Shown here: in pieces, positions 55,601-64,000 of the stretch
How positions within the stretch are numbered: the first letter of the stretch is position 1
How the letters are laid out: each line of letters begins with the position of its first letter
Source of the DNA: Acanthosepion pharaonis
Taxonomy: Eukaryota > Mollusca > Cephalopoda > Sepiida > Sepiidae
Assembly: GCA_903632075.3 (NCBI GenBank)
Contig: CAHIKZ030000954.1
Span: forward strand, 2,143,501 to 2,207,500
Length of the DNA: 64,000 nucleotides
Reading direction: 5' to 3'
Position numbers and translations under genes: made by a program
Notes under the pieces: generated by a model
Databases searched by the model: none
What the model saw: only the letters and a program-made list of their open reading frames with translations
What the model was told of the DNA's origin: nothing

Positions 55601-56154
55601 TGGAATTGCTGTCAAAGGAATTTCAGTGAAGATTTTCTGATTTTTCATCTTGTGAAGATCAGTTTTCATTATTTACAGCACTATTCACTTTTGATGTTGC
55701 TCAGGCAGGGGAGAGTCTACAGATGGAACTACTAGAAATGCAGACTGACTCAACACTCAAGGGAAAGTACCTAGAAGAATAGGTACCTGGATTTTTTCAT
55801 ACCTTCTTCAACCATTTAAGAACTTCAGAAAGTTTGCCACACAAAGATTATGGCGATGTTTGGTTGCACATATGTCTGTGAGCAGTTATTTTCGTTTATG
55901 AAGGCTACAAAAAACGTCTCACAGAACCAGATTAACATTTGTCATCTTTGATCAAAGATCTATACAAACATTCCAACCTGATATATCGAGAATAGTTTGT
56001 CTAAAGTGGACAACATAAAAATGATTAAATTGTACTACCTTAAAATTTAGTTACTACTAACTGTGATTAATGTAAGACTGTAAGCAGGTGTGGCCCTCAA
56101 GGCTGCAGATATGGCTGATGCGGCCCGCCATATGCCCTGAGTTTGACGTACCTG
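52694..56154 (+). mobile_element. hAT transposon with decayed transposase, split by a Helitron
   Basis: Ends CAGGTGTGTCAAACT (52694-52708) and AGTTTGACGTACCTG (56140-56154) are inverted repeats with two mismatches. The flanks CCTTAACT and CTTTAACT form an 8-bp target duplication with one change, the size expected for hAT. Transposase remnants: KKKKLAEEGHVFQEKWDY near 53010-53090 (BED-finger start); ITQLAVFIRACDNEFQIYEE near 53550-53610; LSTDGAANMVG near 53718-53750; HHQFSQLLEDVNNQFTN and VWWLSHHKVLKRFF (53820-53935); after the Helitron, EMKGQSTDELKDESRLQDLA through LLSKEFQ (55309-55629). This is the GTF2IRD2/ZBED/FAM200-type hAT transposase. Many stops; not functional. Confidence 0.9.
53946..55292 (-). 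mobile_element. Non-autonomous Helitron with internal tandem duplication
   Basis: On the minus strand it begins TCTTACTTATTATAAAACGC at 55292 and ends CTAG at 53946. A hairpin CCCGG-gcaacg-CCGGG lies 8 nt before the CTAG, the Helitron 3' signature. Host bases are A before and T after, with no target duplication, and removing it brings the hAT codons KRFF and KIVIFLEMKG next to each other apart from a one-base shift. No Rep/helicase is encoded. A ~280-bp segment (gattattgtttaaggttgac through gtgaagtttt.ttaaaatcgg) occurs at 54039 and again at 54718. Confidence 0.88.
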
Positions 56155-57412
56155 CTTTAACTAACCCTGTTATATTCTAAATAGGAGATGGTATGCATTT
56201 TGTATACCACCAAATATGGTTGTTTTGAGCTTTTTCATTTTCATTTCATAACAGGAATTTGGAGAAAAAAATATAATTTTGAATAAGACCTGGAATTCTC
56301 ATTTTGGGATCTTACTATGTAAAACAATCTCATAAAAGTAAATCCTCTCTTTAAGTGTCATATACTTTCAGGATCTAGATGGTCATGGTTTGCTACAGTT
56401 TCCTTTTAATATTTATAAACTGTACAATGCTTTGATTGTTCCTAGGAAGAGTTGTTTTCCATTGTTCAGAGTTGTCCTTCTCCTAGACTTCTTGCTAACT
56501 AAGGCTAGAGAGCCTCGTCTTTTTTGTCATAGTTTGGGAGAAAGATATGAGTTCATGCCTTTTCTACCTCAGTTGGAATTTAAACCTTGCTTGTAAATTC
56601 CATTCTCCACACTGATAATTATTCATGCACCAACCAGCCCACCCTGTATACCCATCATAATAGTAGAAAAAAACCCATCATGAGTAAAGCAATACTTTGA
56701 CTTATTCTTCGGGGATTAATTACTTTATGTACATAAACAAACACTTGTATAAGTCATATTCCCTTTAATATGCATATTCTTTTTTTTTCCTATAAGGCCA
56801 GATTTACATCAAGTAATGCTACTGCAGTTTCAGTATTGAATTTTAATAGATGCCCAGTTATAGACTGCTTTACAGGCTCTAAAAGGCACCAACCTCATTA
56901 TTATAGCTAGAAGTCATTTTATATCTTTCATAAAGGCATTCACATGAAGTGAACAGAAACTGTTCCAGCCAGGGTTTGAACACTGTTCGCCAAATCCATT
57001 TCCCATTTCAATAACTGTTATTTCTTCCTTATGCTCCTTGAGCAACTCAATATTTGCCTTCCTAACCTCTTGTTCAAAACGTCTATTTCCATGATTTAAT
57101 TTAGTCAGATACATAATATGAACAATGATTTGACAATGAATATTTAGGGAAAAAAATGTCATTTTCTATTAATCCATACCCCCACCCATCTACAGTAAGG
57201 TTTTGGTAACAGATTATAGGCTAGAGATTATCTTCTTGTTTACTGTTGCAAACATAGATTTTCCAAGCACCAACAATTTGTAATAAAGAACTCACTTTTA
57301 ATCCTTTTAATCCCACCATACAAACAGGACATATTCCCAAGTAGATTAATATGCTAGCATAATACCCATAATAAATGGATGATTTACATATGGATTGGTA
57401 TTTTTGACTAGG
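56155..57412. other. No gene recognised; weak tRNA-like SINE ends
   Basis: 56970-56985 (agggtttgaacactg) and 56576-56590 resemble minus-strand B boxes of old tRNA-derived SINEs. Nothing else supported. Confidence 0.35.
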
Positions 57413-57725
57413 GTCAGTGTAGTATCTGTCTTCTAACTCAAATGAAAATGCTACTTTTCAGCCCTCTACCTAGCATCAGTGTAGTATCTGTGTATCCTAC
57501 TTCTAATCAAAATGTTACATCCCAGCCCTCTACCTAGTATCAGTGTCGTATTTGTGTGCTCTCTCAAAAATCAAAATATCACTTCACAGCCCCCTACCTA
57601 AGATCAGTGTAGTATCTGTTCATTCTGCTTCAGATTATTACTTCCCAGCCCTCTACCTAACATCAGTGTAGTATCTGTGCATTCTGCCTCTAATAAATAT
57701 ATCACTTTCTAGCCCTCAACCTGGA
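57413..57725 (+). repeat. ~64-bp minisatellite, five units
   Basis: The core agccctctaccta.catcag plus tgtagtatctgtg falls with gccctc at 57461, 57525, 57589, 57648 and 57712 (periods 64, 64, 59, 64). Confidence 0.92.
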
Positions 57726-58384
57726 CACTATGATAAAAGTGTTACACACAGAAATATATGGCCATGAGCTACTTATCTTTTATTTCTAAGGCAGAATTGG
57801 GGAAAGCAATGGAGAGAGTAATGGGAAGAAAAGGTAGAAAGTATAAATCCAGATTAAAATGAAAAGAAAATTGTCTGAAAGTATAAAGGAACAGAGAGAG
57901 GCAAATGAAATGCAAACAGTTTGCTGCCTTGAGTTTTATAATGGCCTTAACCCTTTTCATATTCTAAAATGGGGGAACTTTTATTTTATTGGCCTTTTTT
58001 TCTTTCTTTTGAATCATAATTTATATAGGAAGGTAGGTCAATAATATAGTGTTAATGTAGATCTTTCAGGAAATGTGAAGGAATTCTTTAAGAAAGGAAA
58101 TGCAAATATCACCCTCACTAACAATATTTTACAAGAACATTTCTTAGTTGGGTCAGGAAGAGGCACTTCCTGTTGTACATAATTGTGCGGAAGGTCAATC
58201 AATTCAAGGTCAAATATCAATTCTTCCTAAACCAGGAATTGTGTTTAAATACTTGACAATAAAAAAGAACATTTTATTTCCGATTCTTTAAAAGCTTTTC
58301 AAGAATAAGATATTGACAGAAAAAATACACTAGCATATTTGTTGGCTGATTAACAGACGTCCAGATTAGAGGTTTTATCGGTGT
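57726..58384. other. No gene seen
   Basis: No feature supported. Confidence 0.4.
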
Positions 58385-58610
58385 TATTTTGGCTTGTTAT
58401 CTATAAGGAAAAAATATCTACTTTCAATTATTATCCTGAAGAAAAAAATATGTACACTATACAAATTTTATTTTGGAATGATATCTACATAGTAAAACAG
58501 GTGCGACTTTGGCTTGTTATCTTTTCTTTGTAGATAACAAGCCAAAATAGAACCATGTTTTATTATGTAGATATCATTTCAAATTAAAATTTGTACAGTG
58601 TAGACATTTT
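58385..58610. repeat. Fold-back (MITE-like) element
   Basis: About 70-bp arms meet near 58525: ttggcttgttatcttttctt / gtagataacaagccaaaata at the centre, extending outward through gatatctacatagtaaaaca / ttttattatgtagatatcat to tacactatacaaattttatt / aaaatttgtacagtgta. Related words recur at 61075-61160, just beyond the Tc1 element. Confidence 0.8.
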
Positions 58611-58690
58611 AACCACTGTACGTACTGTTTATCACTAGAGTATAAAAAATAGAATTTTATTAATATTTTAATTACATTTTCTTTGTTATA

Positions 58691-61052
58691 CAGTGCTGTA
58701 AAAAAGTAAGCAAACCCCTAAGATAATATTTAAAATAATTGTCTCTTTTTTTCAGGTGATCAACAAATCCTAATTAAAATATATATTCATTAAAAAAATA
58801 CCTTTACTAAATCAATTACAACCACTTTCAAAAATTTATCAAGCTGGAATAAAAATATTAATTAAAAATTAAGATGTGCAAAAGTAAGTGAACCCTTACA
58901 TTTACACACTGTATTTTTGTTTTACATGGTTGCCAGTGCAAATAATTTTTTGAGCACGGGTAAAAATCAATATGACATGTGTTCATTTCCTTGGTAAGTG
59001 GTGTACACTGCAATCAAACAATATACCTCATTGTACATACAAAAGTGTGCAGTTAGACTAAATTTAAAAAAATATATATGCAAAGATCAAAATAACTTTA
59101 AAGAAAAGCTTTAAAAAAATCACATAGTTGAAACCTATAATGATGAAGAAGGCTACAAAAAAGTTATCAAAATGATTTGGATTACAATTCTCAACCATGC
59201 AACAAATTATTTATAAATGGAAAGCCTTTGGTATGACAGCATCACAATTAAGAAGTGTCTGTCCATGAAAAATAACAGCAAGAGCAAATGGACATCTCAT
59301 TTGGCAAACCCAGGCAAATCTTGCTGTGACCTTTGAGGTTCTCCAATGCTCACTGGTCAATGTCAGAATCAATGTGCGTACATTTACAATGCAACGAAAT
59401 CTGAACAATACCGATCTTCATGGTAGAATGCCTAGAAAAAACCACTACTTACAAAATAACACAAGGTATGCCAAAGCCCATGTAACAAACATGCGCGGAA
59501 GTGTCCTCGAACTGTGTGCGTGTGTTTTTGCCAGGCACACCTTGGAGTACTAATGGACTCGACCGAGGACTACAAGAAGTCGCGCAAGTCATTTGGTGTC
59601 TTTTCTTGGGTGACAAAAGCCGTTGCGGTCAGTCGTCCGTCAGCAGCAGTCTTGGGTGCCGTTTTGCTTGTTTGCTGTCGTAAGGTGTTTGTTCGGAAGA
59701 GAAGGTGTTTGTTTCAGGTTCGCAGGAAGGTGTTCATTTCAGGTTCGCAAGTAGGCATTCATTTTTGTGTCGCAAGAAGTTGTTTTTTTTTTCCCTCTTT
59801 TCTCGCACATGCTATTTCGGCATTATGTCCTTCGACTCGAAGCTGATACCACTGAGGAAGCGCTTGAGACTACTGAGACAGAGCACCAGGCAGAAACGGC
59901 CTGCCCTACATTGCCGTTTTGTGTGATCTCGAGATCAGGGAGGAGTGAATTGCGTGTGTGTGTTGTCGCGGGGCACACCTTGGAGTACCATAATGGACTC
60001 GACTGAGGACTACAAGAAGAAGACGCACAAGTTGTTTAGTGTCTTTTCTTGGGCGACAAAAGCCATTGCGGTCAGTTGTCCGTCGGCAGCAGTCTTTGGT
60101 GCCGTTTTGTTCGTTTGCTGTCGTAAAATGTTCGTTCAGAAGAGAAGGTGTCCGTTTCATGTTTGCAAGAAGGCGTTCATTTCAGGTTTGCAAGTAGGCT
60201 TTCATTTTTGTGTCGCAAGAAGTTGTTTTTTTTTTGTTTTTTTTCCCCCGTTTTCTCGCACAGCTCATATTAATGAGATAGAAACATTCTGGTAAAAAGT
60301 TTTATGGTCAGATGAGACCAAGTTAGAGTTTTTTGGGAGGAAGAATAGGTGGTATATCTGGCGAGCTGATAATATGTCTTTTGAAGAGAATTTGATATGA
60401 ATCATTAAAAATAACAGTGACAGCATTGATTTGAGGGTGCTTTGCTGTAGCTGGAATAGGGCAAAATAGTACACATTGATGGCACAATGGACTCTGCAAG
60501 ATACCAAGCAATTTTGAATGAGAGTTGGGTTTAAGTCGAGGCTGGAACTTCCAACAGGACAATGATCTGAAGCATCAAACAAATCCACAAATAAAGAAAT
60601 TTCAAGCCTTAGAACAGACTCATCAAAGTCTTGATCAAAACCAAATTGAAAATCTGTGATTCATGTAAAAGAAGGCAGTGCATGCAAGAATCACAGGTAA
60701 AATCAAGCAATTGTGGGAATTTTGCTAAAAAGCATGGTCAAAAATTAGCACTCACTACTGCGAAAATCTTCTTAAAGGTTACAGAAAAAGACTGTTTGAC
60801 ATTATAACCTCAAAAGAAGCAGTCACCAAATATTAAATGTAAGGTTCACATACTTTTGCACATCTTGATTTTTAATTTTGAATTAATATTTTTTATTCCA
60901 GCTTGATAAAAACTTTATATAAGTGATTGTAATTGATTTAATAAAGATTTTCTTTTTAATAAATATATGGTTTAATTAAGATTTGTTGATCATCTGGAAA
61001 AAGAAACAACTTTTTTAAATCTTAGGAGTTCACTTACTTTTGCCCAACACTG
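58691..61052 (+). mobile_element. Tc1-like transposon with ~220-bp inverted repeats, split by a TRIM
   Basis: Bounded by TA on both sides (58689-58690, 61053-61054). Terminal sequences CAGTGCTGTAAAAAAGTAAG and the reverse complement CAGTGTTGGGCAAAAGTAAG start ~220-bp inverted repeats (58691-58915 and 60833-61052), the long-repeat layout with an inner aagtaagtgaac-type motif. Transposase remnant: HIVETYNDEEGYKKV near 59120-59165; PRKNHYLQNNTRYAKAH near 59430-59478; then after the TRIM INEIETFW and KVLWSDETKLEFFGRKNRWY (60275-60350, second aspartate), and TGQ-stop and shifted-frame residues for the third acidic region near 60555-60660. Stops throughout. Confidence 0.9.
59481..60262 (+). mobile_element. 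TRIM: miniature LTR retrotransposon derived from a gypsy element
   Basis: Two direct repeats of ~310-330 bp (59481-59809 and about 59924/59946-60262), both ending TTCTCGCACA, flank only ~115-135 bp. Flanking GCCCA (59476-59480) and GCTCA (60263-60267) form a 5-bp target duplication with one change, and removing the element rejoins the Tc1 codons AKAH and INEIETFW in frame. Just inside the first LTR is tGCTATTTCGGCATT, then ATG at 59825 with codons MSFDSKLIP. A purine run agatcagggaggag precedes TGAATTG at 59946, so the second LTR may start there. The block is clearly richer in G+C and CpG than its surroundings, and no pol is encoded. Confidence 0.88.
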
Positions 61053-61639
61053 TATATATGTTATCTTTTATTGTGTAGATATCATTCTACAATAAAGTTT
61101 GTACAATGTAGATATTTTTCCTTGTAGATAACAAGTGAAAGTAGCACCATGTTTTATCCTAAATACAAGATCAGTAAAACGTTTTATTATTTTATATTTT
61201 GGCCAACACTGATGCAAAGCCACAACTGTGGGATATCCAATGAAGATCAAATGCTCAACAATAGTCATTGTTTGTCTGAGGAGTTTAGTCATTATTATTG
61301 CATGGGTAACATGACCAAAGCTATGTTCCCTCAGGATGTAAGTAATCATGGTTCTCTACAGAAAATAACTCTATATCTAACTCTATGGAAAAAAAATGTA
61401 TAAATTGATTTCTCTTTGAATTAAAACTGCTTTCTGCAAGTTTTTTTCTATTTTAAAGTGAAATTACTGAAAGTCCTTTAATTACTGAACCTTCCATAGA
61501 TCTCCTTTCCTCACAAAACTACTGCTGTTATTATGTCATATGATTTTAAACCAGAGTGATAAAAACAATTGAAATCTGAATGACACTAGCTAAATTAAAC
61601 ATCTTGATACACCTAATGTGAAAATTGTAAGCTGAGCAT
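61053..61639. other. Fragments of the 58385 fold-back sequence, then nothing recognised
   Basis: 61075-61160 holds scrambled copies of words from 58385-58610 (gtagatatcattctacaata, ttgtagataacaagtgaaag, agcaccatgttttat). Confidence 0.45.
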
Positions 61640-62060
61640 CCCTGCATTATTTGGTGGGAAAGTGACTGAAGCCAAGATGCTCGGTCAGGACCAATAACAT
61701 TGCAGAATCTTCTTTGGATTTTATCAAGAATCTCTAAATATATAACATGAGAATCAGACCAGATGTGGCAGCAACATTCAAAACAAAGATGAATGGTAGA
61801 TTTATAAATAGGTAAGATGGATTCTGGTAAGAAAAAATGTCTATCAGAACACAGTGAAAAACCTTTTCTAGCAGCAGACCTAGCAAATGATTCAATATAA
61901 TCTTTTCACTTCATCTCAGGGAAAAATGAATCACTGTCTTGGAGGTTAGCATCAGCCATACTGATGGAAGTTAAAAAAAGGTTCTTTCAGATGATTAAAA
62001 GAGAGCAATTTTGTTTTGGGTGCATTAAGATTAACAAGCCATACCTTATCCTAGTTAAAA
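61640..62060 (-). pseudogene. Jockey-like LINE fragment
   Basis: Minus strand carries KIQRRFCNVIGPDRASW-type codons near 61670-61730, the 'CCHIWSDSH' block near 61760 and 'RKGFSLCSDRHFFLPESILPIYKSTI' order near 61800-61870, then upstream words of the region after the palm. 5' and 3' truncated. Confidence 0.8.
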
Positions 62061-62129
62061 CAGATTGTTGGTCATCTTTTTAGACCAGCTGCCAATTTGA
62101 CCTTATCAAACTGATCACTATTTACCCAT

Positions 62130-62205
62130 AGCTGGGACCCTAACAGGTACTATCACCCAGGGTCAGGATGGACCTGGGAACAACAGCAATTAAAAGGTCA
62201 CATGA
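62130..62205 (+). repeat. Dispersed repeat E, copy 3
   Basis: gctgggaccctaacaggtac, cagggtcaggatggacctgg and aacaacagcaattaa match 40160-40235. Confidence 0.8.
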
Positions 62206-63289
62206 GTTGATAAATGTCTGCAATTTTTGCTGCAAAAATTTGGTTGTTCACCACATTTCAGAATTATAGAGCAGTACCAATTTGACACTGGAGTTATGAT
62301 GTTAATTTTTGTAGTTGTACCAATTTCCCTATAGGTGTAAATTATAGGCTAATAAAAACCTGTTATTAATTACAAGTTTATACCTGTAACCAATTAATGC
62401 CTGCTGTTCTATTTTTGGGACACTAAGCTCAAATAGAACTAATTATCTTGACTAGTGTATGTTTTATAATAACTGTAAATGAAATATTACAGCTAACTGC
62501 ATGATCAATAAAGAGCTGAATAAATTTCTAAGACTTCTCTAATATTGTTCAAAAGACAATGCTGGGAACTTTAATATGAACTCTTACACATGAATGCAAT
62601 ATGGCTCCTTGCAAATATAATTCTCAGAGTTAACAGCTAATCTTTTGTAGTAAATGAGATTTTCACTGCTAAAAAAAAAAGAAAAAAAAATCAATTTGAT
62701 TTTCCCTTACCCCAGTCCAGGACCCCCATCTTCAATTTGGATATCCCTGTCCAGAGATTTCTTTGATGTTTCTTGGTTTTAATTAACTAAAAGAAAGGAC
62801 TCCCAGAAAAAAAAAAAAAAAAAAGCTTCTTTTGCTGTTCTTCCTTTCAATTTAGCTGCAAATATTGAAGGTTCATTCTTTGGCCTTATATTTATCTTGA
62901 AGACTTACATTCAGAAAATGGATTGGAAAGGAAAGCAAATAGGATTTTCTTCTCAAGACAAAGAGACTTAAAAATACCACTTGTCATTTAAGATCTTATA
63001 ATCTTGTATAAAAATCTTTAAATATATTTTTTAACCCTGTGGTAGAATTAATAAAGAACGTCAGCCATGTTTAACATTCCTGCCAACATAAAAAAAAATG
63101 ATGTGTCAAAAGGACAGTTATTTCCTTGGCACTGCTATTACTGTATACACTTTTGACTCCCTCAGCAATGTTTATTGTTTTAAAAAGCAACACACACACA
63201 CACACATACACACGCACACACACATATGTATATATATTAAATTTGCCAAACTTCATTATGGTGATAATAGCTTGGTATTGTTAATCTAG
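62206..63289. other. No gene seen; (CA)n at 63188-63222
   Basis: AT-rich with A-tracts near 62670 and 62805-62823 and a CA microsatellite at 63188-63222. Confidence 0.45.
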
Positions 63290-63515
63290 TCGACTTGCAA
63301 TTCCAGCTGGGTTCGTTATATTCACTTATATGCAAATAGCCTTGGGAAAAGTATGAATCCACCTCTTCTCCCCACATCTATGGGTTAATTAGTAAGACTT
63401 GTATCACTAAAACATTATCTCAAAAAAAAAAAAAGGAAAAAAGAGATTCTTGCAATCTAAAAATCTTTTCTGGCATTAAATAACTTGCAAAGGGCTGAGA
63501 AGCCATAGAAAATGA
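63290..63515 (+). repeat. 5'-truncated SINE of the 5S/tRNA family
   Basis: Starts within the tRNA-like part (gcaattccagctgggttcgt). The body (agccttgggaaaagtatgaa, tctatgggttaattagtaag) and tail (ggcattaaataacttgcaaa, gagaagccatagaaaatgaa) match 19341 and 39028. Confidence 0.8.
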
Positions 63516-63599
63516 ATCAATCAAATCCCCACCCTAAATATGTGATAGACTCTCCCATCAATTTTGATGTATGAGGATCCAACAACCTCATTCAGTTTT

Positions 63600-64000
63600 T
63601 ATGTTTGTGTCATATGTGACACTTCAGACCCACTAGTGACCTGCATACAAGTCCATATATTCTGCAACAGTGAGGATCTTGGGACATAGCAACAGAAATA
63701 TTTGCTGACATTTTTTGCCATTGTCTTTTGTCTCTTAGCCAGTCAATACAGCTGATTTCAAAATTTCTAATACCACACTGGCAGAAATATATCTCATTAT
63801 TTCTACCCAGGGGAACTCGCTCAAAATTAGTATGAGGGCACATTGACAGGTGAAAGGTTACCCTTTATCTTGTCTTTATAGCTTAGCCTCAGCCATCCAA
63901 CAATCCTTTGTCCACTGTCAAGCTGGCTAAACATGAGGACCTTGAGTATTCTGTCATCATTCATCTTTGCAACAGGACCAGCCCAGCAATGTTGTGGCTG
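63600..64000 (-). pseudogene. LINE C-terminus, runs off the right edge
   Basis: Minus frames read GLVLLQR-MNDDRILKVLMFSQLDSGQ and LRLSYKDKIKGNLSPVN near 63990-63850, then CIDWLRDKRQWQKMSANIS and HCCRIYGLVCRSLVGLKCHI at 63843-63610. The last block resembles the C-x2-C...H zinc-finger ending of LINE ORF2 proteins. Same broad type as 9585-10330. The upstream RT lies beyond the window. Confidence 0.7.

Noticed and set aside
57413..57725. CRISPR-like array
   Set aside because: Whole units repeat with drift; there are no constant repeats separated by unrelated spacers, and the setting is eukaryotic.

Overview
The window looks like AT-rich animal intergenic or intronic DNA, most likely from a coleoid cephalopod. 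The grounds are the very dense (TA)n arrays and the mix of jockey-like LINEs, RTE-like LINEs, Penelope-like elements, Ty3/gypsy elements and tRNA/5S-derived SINEs, whose peptide remnants I recognise as octopus/cuttlefish-type families. The genus cannot be fixed from the sequence. There are no bacterial operons, CRISPR arrays or intact rRNA genes. Only one segment looks like host coding sequence: a 108-nt exon at 21084-21191 (+) with consensus splice sites. It encodes the TGxxxGIG dinucleotide-binding turn of a short-chain dehydrogenase resembling DHRSX. The 20-40 kb on each side is best read as its introns, filled with mobile elements.

Layout. 1-1057: gag and LTR of a minus-strand Ty3/gypsy element running off the left edge. 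1.1-7.5 kb: TA arrays, dispersed repeats, a decayed jockey-like LINE and a 122-bp tandem repeat. 7.5-10.4 kb: a SAM-like-domain relic, an RTE-like LINE split by a tRNA-containing fold-back element with an 11-bp target duplication, and another LINE C-terminus. 10.4-20 kb: a SINE, a polypyrimidine tract, a second tRNA-containing element with terminal inverted repeats, a Penelope-like element with RT and GIY-YIG parts, and a chimeric 5S-rRNA/tRNA SINE beside a 65-nt near-perfect palindrome. 21 kb: the SDR exon. 22.4-27.4 kb: a complete but mutated Ty3/gypsy element with two LTRs and a GTCAG target duplication, inserted into a 33-bp minisatellite. 27.4-43 kb: minisatellites, LINE 3' ends (one pair tail-to-tail), Penelope-like fragments and a second 5S/tRNA SINE. 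43.7-46.8 kb: a plus-strand Ty3/gypsy pol remnant. 49-50 kb: LINE fragments. 52.7-56.2 kb: a hAT element with terminal inverted repeats and an 8-bp target duplication, interrupted by a non-autonomous Helitron. 58.7-61.1 kb: a Tc1-like element with ~220-bp inverted repeats, interrupted by a TRIM. 61.6-64 kb: LINE and SINE fragments.

The nested insertions give relative ages: the outer elements (hAT, Tc1, RTE-like LINE, Penelope-like, minisatellite) are older than the Helitron, TRIM, tRNA fold-back element, repeat A and gypsy element inside them. The most unusual signals are: (1) a primer-binding-site-like 14-mer shared by the gypsy element and the TRIM, whose complement matches the 5' end rather than the 3' end of metazoan tRNA-Phe, together with a shared gag start, implying the TRIM descends from that type of gypsy element; (2) tRNA-like modules embedded inside fold-back elements; (3) SINEs with a 5S rRNA head fused to a tRNA-like part. 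All transposon proteins seen here are broken by stops or frameshifts.
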